Shown here piece by piece: positions 22,903 through 32,085 of a DNA stretch of 64,000 nucleotides (its first letter is position 1; each line of letters starts with the position of its first letter). The notes beneath the pieces were generated by a model. That model was not told the origin of the DNA. It was given only the letters and a program-made list of their open reading frames with translations, and ran no database searches. The DNA is from Aphelocoma coerulescens (lineage: Eukaryota > Chordata > Aves > Passeriformes > Corvidae). The translations under genes and the position numbers were made by a program. The stretch is from NCBI RefSeq assembly GCF_041296385.1, contig NW_027184084.1:2914001-2978000 (forward strand), read 5' to 3'.

Positions 22903-23022
22903 AATGGTGGTGAATTGCGAGCAGAACGATCCCCGATCCCTAAGCCACTGATTTGTGTGAGTAACCCCTAGAAACTTTGGATTCCTCTTCTTGTTTTTGT
23001 TTTGCTATTCCATATCTAAACT

Positions 23023-23352
23023 ATGGAGGAACCGTGGGAAGACTCTTGGCTTTCAGAGCCGCATATGGACATTTATCTTAAACTTGAAAAGATTCTTGAA
23101 AAACTATTTGTAAATTTTAGCTTGATTCAAGCTCAAAAAGAACTGAAACACTTCCTGGCATGGTTGTTTAAGAACTTTTTCTATGTTTCTTGGGATTTAA
23201 TTCTTACCAAGGACTTTTGGAACACCGTTTGGACACAGTTAATTTTTGAGTCAAAATACATGCCGATGGAAGAATATTTTAGTGAATATTATTTAATTAC
23301 TGAGACTGTTGAGCAATGTCAGCTGTGTCCTGGCGAAGGGAAGCCTGGCTAA
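23023..23352 (+). CDS. Element E upstream ORF, gag-like by position
   Basis: 109 codons from ATG 23023 to TAA 23350-23352. Rich in Trp, Phe, Leu and acidic residues, with no motif I can name. It lies where matrix/gag would start, and its Trp-rich helical look is loosely like the K gag N-terminus (for example DFWNTVW), but I cannot prove homology. It is in the same reading frame as the cold-shock ORF that begins straight after the stop, so the two may once have been one Gag-host fusion, or may be linked by readthrough. Confidence 0.6.
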   Translation: MEEPWEDSWLSEPHMDIYLKLEKILEKLFVNFSLIQAQKELKHFLAWLFKNFFYVSWDLILTKDFWNTVWTQLIFESKYMPMEEYFSEYYLITETVEQCQLCPGEGKPG

Positions 23353-24357
23353 GGAACCGTGGGGCCTCGGCCACGTGGACCGAGTGCTCTGCGAGCAGCA
23401 GCGAGGCAGTTCCCGAGCGTGGGCGGAGCCATGCGAGCCGCAGTGTCGGTGGCGGAGCGAGGCACAGCGGGAGCAGCGGGACCCAGCGGTGCCCGCCCGG
23501 CCCCGCACAGCGCGTGGTGGAGCGAGCCCTGTGAACGCCCGACTGAGAGGGGCGGCGCATGGGTGGCAGCTGGCGGCGGCAGAGTGGAGCCGTGCCCAGC
23601 TGAAACGCGTGCTGGAGCAGGGAGCGGGGGAGTCATCGCTCAGGGGCCCGGCCGAGATGCAGCGCCTGGCAGCAGCAGCGAAGCTGCGATCAGAGGGGGC
23701 GACGCACGGAGAACGGAGCAGCGTGGCCCAGCCCGGCCCGCGCAGCCCCGAGTGCGACCCCGGGAAGAGCACGCAGGCACGAGCAGCTCTGGCAGCCCCG
23801 GCAGCCCCGACAATTCCAACACGGGAGCGACTGAAAGAGAGAGCAAAGACGCAGCGAGACAGAAAACAGCAGCCAATCGGAAAAAGGTAAAGATCATAGT
23901 AGCTAAGATCTTAGGGATAGTAAAATGGTATAATGTTAAGCAAAATTATGGTTTTATAACAAGGTGTGACAACCAGCAAGATATATTCATGCATAGAACT
24001 GCCATTAAAAAGAATAACCCTGAAAAATGCATCCCAAGCTTGGGAGATGGAGAGGTGGTGGAATTCAAAATTGTACTAGGTAGAAAAGGGTTAGAAGCAT
24101 TGCAGGTCACTGGGCCTGATGGTGTTCCTGTAAAAGGCAGTATATATGCTAAAAATCGTAGTCATGTTAGACAATATCTCCATTATAAGCCCCCCCTACA
24201 GTCTCCCTTTCCTAATCCCACCTTTCCCTTTTACCCTATATCCTATTACCCCCAGTGTATTCCCAATCCGTTTTTTCATCCATGGTTTCCCTCACAAAAC
24301 CATACCTTTGCCAATTGTTTCCCCAAAAATCCCTTTCCAATGCTGAGTGGGGGATGA
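23353..24357 (+). CDS. Captured Y-box-type cold-shock domain ORF
   Basis: Open for 334 codons (23353-24354) to TGA 24355-24357. Codons 1-180 are very GC-rich and Ala/Gly/Pro/Arg-rich, like a CpG-island first exon or 5' leader. Then at 23895-24170 comes a cold-shock domain: KWYNV (WFNV in the family), NYGFI (RNP1), DIFMH (RNP2), [16 protein letters not shown] and VTGPDGVPV, in family order and spacing. This pattern matches the vertebrate Y-box proteins (YBX group), which bind single-stranded DNA and RNA in mRNPs. The tail (24175-24354) is rich in Pro, Phe and Tyr and lacks the basic/aromatic islands of YBX proteins. No intron interrupts the domain, pointing to capture from spliced mRNA. The true start is unknown: the first ATG in frame is well inside and the ORF abuts the upstream stop. 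A plain YBX retropseudogene is less likely because LTRs, primer site and target duplication enclose it. Confidence 0.82.
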   Translation, partial: GTVGPRPRGPSALRAAARQFPSVGGAMRAAVSVAERGTAGAAGPSGARPAPHSAWWSEPCERPTERGGAWVAAGGGRVEPCPAETRAGAGSGGVIAQGPGRDAAPGSSSEAAIRGGDARRTEQRGPARPAQPRVRPREEHAGTSSSGSPGSPDNSNTGATERESKDAARQKTAANRKKVKIIVAKILGIVKWYNVKQNYGFITRCDNQQDIFMHRTAIKKNNPEKCIPSLGDGEVVEFKIVLGRKGLEALQVTGPDGVPVKGSIYAKNRSHVRQYLHYKPPLQSPFPNPTFPFYPISYYPQCIPNPFFHPWFPSQNHTFANCFPKNPFPMLSGG

Positions 24358-24572
24358 AAAGGGGGGGGAGAAATTAAACCCTCTCCTGCCTCAGTTTCCC
24401 CACAAAGCATGCTCAGAGAGTCCTGTCCCCCTTCTGTCAGCCTTAAGATGTTCCAGAGAATCTGTTTGGACATTTAAAGACTCAGGAGGGTGGCTTGTAT
24501 TATTTTAAAACTGTTCTTGTTATGTTTATCCAGTTGTTTTCATTCTCCTTTTATTAAAATAAACGGGTGAAA

Positions 24573-24866
24573 TGTTGGGGTCTCCCCCCCCCTGCCATGT
24601 AGCCCTGGGAGAGGGGCCCTGAGGGGAGGTACAGGGTTTCCTAGCCTCTGGTCAGCCTCATTCCCCATTGGTTGGTTTGTGTTTCCCTGCGCGGGCAAGG
24701 ATCCTCGGGTCCCGTGACTGTGACAGTTCCTCGGCAGAGCTCCGGCCATGCGGCTGGAGAAATAAACGTCCCTGAAACATCTAGCAAGAATCTGTCCACA
24801 TATATATTTCTTCTCCACGGGACTCCTGGTTTGATATATGCGTGTTACAGTATCCCTGCTGTAACA
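24573..24866 (+). mobile_element. Element E 3' LTR
   Basis: TGTTGGGGTCTCC...CTGCTGTAACA, 294 bp, with AATAAACGTC near 24761. It is preceded by ATTAAAATAAACGGGTGAAA rather than a clean polypurine tract; the purine tract is about 200 bp upstream. Confidence 0.9.
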
Positions 24867-27389
24867 TGTGGTAATGGTCTGGAAAGGTGTGTTCAGTATA
24901 TTGCACACCTCCATTTCTGAAAACTCAGTTTGGGAATTATTAGATTGGGCTACCTTAAAAGGGATTTCCATGGACAGAAATACTGCCCTGGACTTCGGAG
25001 TATGGCAAGAACTTGGCTGTGCTGTCTGACACAAACTCCTGTTTGGGGACCCAGCAGTGTTAGAATTATACCGAACCAGGCATTCATTATATATTCTGCT
25101 TACCGACCTTGACTGTGGCAGCAGAGCTGGCTCGCCTGTTTCAGTAATGAGTGACGGAGAGATAGCCGAAGGGGACCCCGCTGACTGGGCTCTAGGGGTA
25201 AGTGATGGTGAATCTGAAAAAACACCCTCAGCTCCACAGGCAGAGCCTGGGCTGCCTCACCACAATCGCAGGACTCCGCGGCCCCCAGGGACCCCGTGCC
25301 AGCAGAGGCGGGGGTGTCGGGGCAGCGGGAGGGCGCGCAGTATGCTTTGCCACTGGGCTCAGCGGCGGCCACGGCTTATCCAGGGCCGCGAATTAGCAGT
25401 TTAGCTAATTGGACCGTGGCGGCTCCTAGCCCATTTGCGTATGCGCCAGAAGAGCCAAAACCGCCTGGATGTCTCTTCTTGGCCGGCGTAGCGCAAGGCG
25501 TGACTGCACTGAGACTGCCTGAGTGTGGTCCGCTGCCCTCCTTGGCGCTGGGCTGTTCTGTGCAGTCACAGACCCGAGCCATCGACCTTTTAAAGCCATC
25601 TGCCTTTGCTGACAGAGTTACCTAACATATCACGGAAACTGGAAGAACTGCTCAGCTTGAAAAAGCAGCTGCTGCAGATGCCAGAGGCACCCTGCGGCAC
25701 GGGGTGCACTGGGCCCGGGTCCCCCCCAGGCGGCGTGGGAGATGCAGCTCCGAACCAGGAAGCGGCACGGCCAGCGGCACACCCGGAAGTAGTGCTGACC
25801 TGGGAAAACCCAGAAGCAGAGGCGGCACCGAACACGGCCGCAGAGCAAGGGTGAGCAGCGGCACCAGGGGCTGGCGTGGAGCAAGAGACGAGCACAGCGC
25901 CGGGCGTGGCTGCAGCCCCGGACAACGCTGCAGCAGCTTCAGTACCAGTTCGGCCGAAACTGGCCGAGACGGCATCCCAAAAAGGGGCTGCTGTTCAAAC
26001 TGCAGTGCAGCCAGCTGTAGTCTGTGCTGTCTGTTCTGCCCCTAGCCATCCTAGGCAAAGTGCCCCTCTCTGTCCACCTCTGTTCGCTCCCAGCACCTCA
26101 GAGTTGCCTTGGCCTGATGATTCGTCATCGGGAAGTGAGGCAAATGAGGTTCTGGCCCCAGGTCGTAAGGCGACTGTAGCCGGGCGGCGAAGGAAAAGGC
26201 TGTGCCGGTCTCGCCCCTGGACCTTTCAGGACTGCACGGTAACAGTGCGTCCAACCCACTACAATCGCTTCTTAGAGTCAGTTAAAATGCGAGCGTTGGT
26301 GGAGGGAGATTGGAAATTATTGGAAACACTTGGAATGCCAAATAGATTTGAGGCTTCTGGGGGTAATCGAGAATCTGTTACACTTCATCCACCGGCTGTG
26401 CCAGAAGTTCAGAATGGTAGTGATTCCCCAAAAGGGGAGATCCAAGCTTTCCCAGTGTATAAGGCTCTCCCAAATTCAGGGGAGCATGACAAGCATGAGG
26501 TGATTGCTTGGAAGGTTGCCCAGGACCTACAATCCAAGGTGGCACAACATGGGCTAGGTTCTGCTGAGGTTATGCAAATAATAAGGGTGATAAATACAGA
26601 TTTTCTTTCTCCATTAGACACTTAGGTCAAATTCTATTTAAACCTATACAATATGCAGTTTTTGAGAAAACCTGGAGAAAGCTGGCCGACAAGGGTACTT
26701 TCGCCGCTAGCGTTCTGCAGCAAGCTCAACAGGTCGGCATGGCTGCCCTGTTGAAAACCATTGAGTTATCTGCTCCTAGAAAGGGATATACTGAAATAAT
26801 TCAAGGGAAATCAGAGTAATTCGTCTCTTTTGTAGAGAAAGTCGCTGCTTCTCTCAAGAAGCAGGTTGAGGATGACGGGTTAAGGCAGATGTTGTTAAGG
26901 CAGTTAGTGAGAGATAATGCAAACGAGGAGTGCAGAAAAATCATAGATGCCTTACCAGGAGAACCTGAGGTCACAGACATGGTCGAGGCCTGCACTAAGG
27001 TGGGATCTGGGAACAAGAAAAGGTCTGCTCCGGCTGCATTTCTGCAGCCTGTTCACACATCTTCTGGTTGTGAACCAAAGCCACCAAAACACGCAAAAAA
27101 ATGGAAGCGTCCTAAGCCGAGACAAAAAGAAAACACACCGATCCCCCAGTGCAAGAGGTGTGGCAGACCAGGGCATTGCTTGGACTATTGTAGATCTCAG
27201 ACTCATGCCGATGGTCGGCCTTTGTCGGGAAACTTCCGCCGGGGTGCAAGGAGGGGGAATTGCTCTCCGATGCAGTCACTCCCTCAGAGAGTGGCACAGG
27301 TACAGGCACAGGCCTACTCAGCCACCCTAGAGACGGCACCCAGGGATCAGACGGTTTTGACGTCCACACCGCAGCCGCAGTCATCTTAG
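24867..27389 (+). pseudogene. gag: K2 gag, main body (plus arm)
   Basis: Resumes the matrix region (WKGVFS-like, near 24880) and runs through an acidic/proline-rich linker (25150-26100), GRRRKR near 26190, capsid (AFPVYK near 26450; VAQHGLGSAEVMQIIRVIN near 26540) and nucleocapsid with one zinc knuckle C-x2-C-x3-GH-x4-C near 27152. It is broken by several frameshifts; the longest frames are 25876-26625 and 26889-27389. A ~100-bp capsid block present in the minus arm is missing near 26695. Upstream of about 26706 it is well diverged from the minus arm, downstream nearly identical. Confidence 0.85.
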
Positions 27390-27738
27390 ACTCTAGCGGT
27401 ATTTATAAGGTTCCCTGGGATGCATATGGACCCCTAGCCCAGGGATCCAGTGCGATGCTGGTGGGAAAACCTGATGTCGCCCATCAAGGAATCTTAGTGT
27501 ACTCAGGAGTTATTGACGCTGACTTTAAAGGTCAGATTTGCGCTATGGTCTCCACGCAAAAACCCCCTGTCGCTATTCCTGAAAAGACCTGCCTTGCTGA
27601 ATTTGTGCCTTTTAAGTCTTGTGTCCCCAGGATAGAACAACAAACTCACGAAGATAATGGCAGTGGATCTACGGGACTTCTGCAGGCCTTCTGGACTGCA
27701 GACATCTCTGACCAAAGGCCACAGATGACATGTACCCT
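27370..27738 (+). pseudogene. dUTPase domain of K pro reading frame (plus arm)
   Basis: Frame 27260-27781 carries AAVILDSSGIYKVPW, GSSAMLVGKPD and GVIDADFKGQI, a betaretrovirus-type dUTPase segment with the conserved Asp kept. The frame overlaps the gag end by more than 100 bp, as expected for a gag-pro frameshift arrangement. It is cut at 27738 (target CCCT) by LTR N; protease resumes at 28392. Confidence 0.82.
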
Positions 27739-28391
27739 TGACAGAAACAGAATTGCCCAATCAAAATTTATAAAGAAATAACATTTATTATGCGACCGAA
27801 ATATCGGTTTCAAAAGCCACGATTGAGAAAAGCAGCACCGAGCCCAGGGTCGGAGCTGGGTGAACACGCATAGATCTGATCTCTATCCCACCAGACCTCC
27901 CAAGTTCACGACTGCTGCTTCGGCTGGTCCCTTCTTATGCAGTTTTTGGGTGAAGTCCAAATTAATTCTATTCTTCTCGTATTCATGAAGTTTTCTTGTC
28001 CCGGAGTTGGGCTGCACAAAGCCTTTCCTGGGTCTGATGAATCGTCCATCCTGGGTGATGAGTGGGTCATTTCTGCTGATGGATGGGCCATCTTGGGTTC
28101 CTGGAACAGTTATTTTTAGTTCCCGGAATGTCCGATTCTTTATCAGATGAGATGTAGATACCAGAAGGTGGTAATCAAGTCGTCATAGTGCAAATGTCCC
28201 GGTGATAAGATCCAACCCCACCTAGGTGGAATCCTCACTTATTGTGAGGAACTTCTTTTGGTGTTGTGAAATTTTTCTCTCAGCCAAGCCGGTGGGGGAG
28301 GGGGGGGGGGTTTGAAACTTTGTCTCTACATGGTCTGATTACATTCCAGTTTTATATATAATAGCACGAATTACATACTTTATGTATAACA
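27739..28391 (-). mobile_element. Solo LTR N (gammaretroviral)
   Basis: 653 bp, plus strand TGACAGAAAC...GTATAACA, with the 4-bp duplication CCCT on both sides (27735-27738, 28392-28395), the size typical of gammaretroviral integration. It is about 99% identical by eye to 13613-14265, which lies at the same site of the other arm but still has env attached. Confidence 0.92.
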
Positions 28392-28696
28392 CCCTGATCC
28401 TGCCGAACGCCCGTACGCTCCGGATTCAGCTTTGAGGTTTTATTGATACGGGTGCTGATGTAACAATCATCTCCTTCTCTGTGTGGCCTCCCTCATGGCC
28501 TTTAGCCCCGGTGGGATCGGCCATCGCAGGAGTAGGAGGAACCACACAGAGCTATTTAAGCAAACAGCATGTGATGGTGAGGGACCCAGAGGGGCGCACA
28601 GCTACAATTAGGCCTTATGTTACTACCACTTTCCTTAACCTTTGGGGACGGGATGTGTTGGCAGCTTGGGGGGTACGGATTGGGAGAAATTTTTAG
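28392..28696 (+). pseudogene. pro: K arm protease, plus-strand copy
   Basis: Aspartic protease with DTGADVTIIS near 28450-28480 and GRDVLAAWGV near 28655. Roughly 88% identical at protein level to the minus arm copy, much lower than the ~99% on the other side of LTR N. It stops at 28694-28696; RT does not follow. Confidence 0.83.
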
Positions 28697-30768
28697 TAGG
28701 GGTCACTGTGCGTAAGGGCACACAGTATCCTATACTGCCTTTGCGGTGGTTGACTAACACACCAATCCGAGTCAGACTCTGCTCAGTTAGTTGAATTAAG
28801 GGCTGTTACCATGGTTTTTCAACAATTGTCGCAGAAAGCTTTGAATTTGGTTACTGAAGCTGGCTAGAAAAAGCTTTGTATACAATTAATCACCTTACAG
28901 TCCCACAAAATTCAAATAATCCTGTTATTCTGAATCATTTTCTCTCATTGCAGTCTTCAGGCGAGACACAACTGCCCCGGGCAAAGTCTGGGTATGGAAT
29001 TTACTCACTATCCTGTGGGAAGGCCCGCATGAGCTTATCGTTTGGGGTCGTGGGTATGATTGTGTTTCCACAGATACTGGGGTATGGTGGTGTCATAGGT
29101 TAGCAAGCATAGTCCTGGAAGGGATATCCTTGCTAAGGGGTGCTTACAGCTTCCTCTGGGACCTGACAGAACCTATCAGCTGGCCAGTTTGAATATGGAC
29201 AATTCTTTAAGCCACTTAAAGTTGTGACCGCCTCTGTGATACACACTTAAGAATAGACAAACTCCCCCCCCAAGCTCTCTCTCGTTTCCGGCGCTGGGAC
29301 AGGTGGCTGCAGGCCCCATGCAGGGGCCAGCAGGCCCAGCCAGGCCCTGCTTGGGCCAGGCCGGGCCGGGCTACGGCCAGCCTAGAGCCATGGGCCTGTT
29401 CCATCCATGGAACCCCCCCCCCCCCCCCACTGCCTTGCCGTGGATAGCCAGAGCGGCTCGGAACCTCCCCTCTCCACTGCGGCCAAGATTTCAGCAAAGC
29501 GGCACCTCTGTCCGGCAGAGGTCGGGTGACCAACAGCGATAAGCCACATTCCAGCTGCAAGGCCGAGGTGAGATTAACCCTTTTATTGCTGTGAAGAGCT
29601 GAAAACCTGAGGGAAGAGATGCTTAAAGCTGAAATTCTGTTGTGAAGCTATGATATATCAGAGTATCCCGTTGTAATTTCATGAAGATATGGGGGGTGGA
29701 GTGTTCAACTCGTAAGCAATAGGCAGATGCTGACGCAGCTGTAATTTCATGAGAAGTTTGGACAGAGAGAGATGAACCAGATGAACCAGATGAGGACTTT
29801 TGCTCCAAAGAGGAAAGGAGAAAAACCTCAATTCCTAGAGATGCTCCCAGAGATAGTCTTAAAGATGAAGATGAGGAAGGCCCTTTGCTCCCAGGGTAGG
29901 AGAAGGGCCTCTGTTTCTTTGTTTCTGAACAGCTCAACCTTAAAATTGTACCCCAGAAAACTTTCAAGAGTGGACCCTCGAAAGCAGTTGCGGGAAAAGC
30001 TGCAAGTCGGAGGAAGGGACTCACATTGCTAGCAGAGAGACCTCTTCCTAAATGGACTGAACAATATTTGGAAGTGGGTGGCTGTCTCGTCGTGATACTG
30101 TTTTCATAGCACGAGCAAAAAGAGACTTCTCTTTCTAAATGGACTGAACAAGGTTATTATAGAAGTGGTAAACAGACTGAACATCTTAAGGGTTGTCTTT
30201 TTACATTGTCAGTAGGTGAAGAAAGGAAGGTGGGGGGAGGAGGAGATTTCTGAAGGTGGTATAATTTTTTTTTCTTTTCTTCTTTTAGGTCTGTTAATAA
30301 ACTTCTTTATATTCTTTCAAGTTTGGTGCCTGCTTTGCATTTCTCCTAATTCTTATCTCACAGAAGATAAACAGTAATGATTATTTTGGACCAAACCACT
30401 ACACTAAATTGGTGTTTCTGCCCTGTTAGAAACCCAACCCGCGACAGGTGGCTACCTTCAAAATGCGTTCGCCGTGACCTATGGCACCAGAGGCAGAACA
30501 GGCAACCTCCAAATGATGACCAGAATGCAAACCATCCAAATGGCGACCAGAATGTAGATCATCAGCCTAATGACTCTTCTGATGATGACCAGGATGTCAA
30601 CCATCAGGCAGATGGTCCTTCCACAAGCAGAGACTGAACTTTAAATTTCTTGTTATGGAGTCAGATAGTTAAAGCCTTAAGGACATATTTAGAATTAATA
30701 ACTGATGTAAATTTCTATTTAGGATGAATAGTAGAATTGTTATCTTAAAAAAAAACAAAAGGGGAAAT
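28697..30768 (+). pseudogene. pol: K1/K2 pol remnant with LTR C inside
   Basis: RNase H scrap (28760-28870: SAQLVELRAV, LNLVTEA) joined to the integrase C-terminus (28870-29090), interrupted by LTR C, then resumed at 30447 (GGYLQNAF/SKCVR region). It ends in an Asn/Asp/Gln-rich repeat tail (30480-30640, repeated NDDQN/NHPNGDQN-like units) and a polypurine tract AAAACAAAAGGGGAAAT before the LTR. It has the same internal RT-integrase deletion as the minus arm. Confidence 0.78.
29091..30446 (+). mobile_element. Solo LTR C
   Basis: 1356 bp, TGTCATAGGTTAGC...AACCCGCGACA, with the 5-bp duplication GGTGG (29086-29090, 30447-30451). The uninterrupted empty site is visible on the minus arm near 11325-11345. 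TTAATAAACTTC lies near 30295. Confidence 0.9.
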
Positions 30769-31116
30769 TGTGGATACAATATTGCTGCTAGCAAGAATTT
30801 CTCTTGCTTCTTTCCAGTCACGTGATATATTTTTCTCTCTCACAGAAGATATTAATAGAGTTCTATAAACTATGAACACATGCAACCTTGCAAAGCTTTG
30901 TTTATAGTACAATAGAAAAATATTTTGACAATGGATGTTTTAGGATTTTAGCCAATCCACCCCCAAGGGGTGGCTGATCCTTTGTCCAGTTAGACTATGA
31001 AGAAAAAAGTCTATAAAAGAGTTTGTAAAATAATTAAATAAATCAATCTTGCTGCACAATTCCTGCCTGTTGGATCTTCTCTCTTCTCCTCCCTACGGCT
31101 GCAGGATACAGTAATA
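30769..31116 (+). mobile_element. K1 3' LTR (LTR B, subtype 1)
   Basis: 348 bp, TGTGGATACAATATTGC...GATACAGTAATA; the subtype matches 5100-5443. The right flank CTCCCC (31117-31122) then continues as LTR F. Confidence 0.9.
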
Positions 31117-32080
31117 CTCCCCTTTGGTGTAGTTATGGTCACAGCCGGCAGGGGTGTTGTTGGCTCTCAGCCAGGCAAGGCGGGTACGATGATTCCCCAG
31201 CGGCTGCAGGGGGCACTGTGGCGCGAGATCAACTGCCTCTCCGTGTGGTTAATGGCGGCTCAGCCAGCAGGAGAGAGAGAGAAAAGGGGCTTCCTGTACA
31301 AACTCACAGAGGGCAGCCGGTCCTGGTGCTCCTCCAGATGGCGAAATGGACTGTAGCAGGGACCTCGGAGCAGGAAGCTGGAAAAGCAGAGGGAAGCACA
31401 CCCAGGGTAGCAAACAAAATGTAGCAAACACTCTGGAGCAGTGCCAGGAGCCACGGGATGCCCAGGCGGACATGGGGCGTCGGGTTAAAGTGTAGCAAAA
31501 AAGCCCGAATCAGCGGCAGAAAAACAGCAGGGCTGGGCAGCAGCAGGTGGGCTCCCACAAGCAGTCACCGCAAGCAGCCGGGAGATGCTCCCTTTGGGAA
31601 GGGGGAGGGGGTCGGGGGTCACCTTCCCAGTAAGGTTGGGTGTTGGAAAGGTCTCAGTTCAACAGCTGCTCTTGCGAGCAGAAGCTCACCCACAGTAAGG
31701 AGAAAGCAGTGCAGGACAGAACTCTGCAGTGGCAGTGAATTCTCCCCACAGCAGCAGCCCAACCGGCTCACCTGCAGTCCAGAGAGAGAGAGAAGCTGAG
31801 CCCAGCCCCTCACCCCCCCAGTCAAAATCTCACCGTATCTCTGCCCTTCCCAGGAGAAAGCCCCCCAGCTAAGAGACAGTAGCCAGCTGCACCCCTTCCC
31901 CCCATCTTGGCCACATCCTTTGTCTCTCTTAAATATCGTCGTTATCATCTCTTAGGCAACAAATGGGAGGAAATTCCCTGAAAGAAAGAAAAAGAAAAAG
32001 AAAAAGAAAAAGAAAAAGAAAAAGAAAAAGAAAAAGAAAAAGAAAAAGAAAAAGAAAAGGAAAAATCCTAACCTCCAACA
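31117..32080 (-). mobile_element. LTR F, right half (split by K1)
   Basis: Continues the reverse LTR F begun at 4831-5099; matches 34588-35440 in reverse and ends ...AACCTCCAACA. It contains an expanded hexamer repeat. Small frames here (for example 31458-31799) are not credible genes. Confidence 0.82.
31980..32059 (+). repeat. (AAAAAG)n microsatellite
   Basis: About 12-13 tandem AAAAAG units. The same spot in the LTR F copy at 34610-34630 is only a short T-rich/CTTT stretch, so the array expanded within this copy. Confidence 0.95.
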
Positions 32081-32085
32081 GCAGG

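Larger units (their letters stand above)
22610..24866 (+). mobile_element. Element E: small LTR retroelement carrying a cold-shock-domain ORF
   Basis: 2257 bp with terminal LTRs of 293 and 294 bp and a 6-bp target duplication TGTGGT (22604-22609, 24867-24872); joining the flanks restores the K2 gag frame. Inside are a primer-site-like TGGTGGTGAATTGCGAGC at 22905, a short MA-like frame (23023-23352), a long frame with a Y-box-type cold-shock domain (23353-24357), and an AAAAGGGGGGGGAGA tract near 24358. There is no protease, RT, integrase or env, so mobility must have come in trans. The two LTRs differ at roughly 20 positions by eye (about 7%), so the insertion is not recent. Confidence 0.88.
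5100..31116 (+). mobile_element. ERVK-like provirus K1 with nested D, K2, E, C, N, A insertions and an inversion
   Basis: Outer LTRs 5100-5443 and 30769-31116 are the same subtype: TGTGGATACAATATTGCTGC start, a GTTCTATAAACTATGAACAC segment, and a short GATACAGTAAT(G/A) end. They sit in one continuous LTR F: the left flank ends TTCCCC and the right flank begins CTCCCC, a 6-bp duplication with one mismatch. An uninterrupted LTR F at 35430-35500 shows the empty-site sequence. K1 gag is split at 6292 by gammaretroviral provirus D, whose other end is now at 16587 because of an inversion. All member parts are listed separately. Confidence 0.8.

Noticed and set aside
10618..31116. Interpreting the arms as a simple inverted segmental duplication
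   Set aside because: The arms have different LTR subtypes at their outer ends, different gag divergence and distinct host flanks with matching target duplications, so two separate proviruses plus an inversion fit better.
31980..32059. CRISPR-like tandem repeat
   Set aside because: Simple hexamer microsatellite without spacers; vertebrate DNA.
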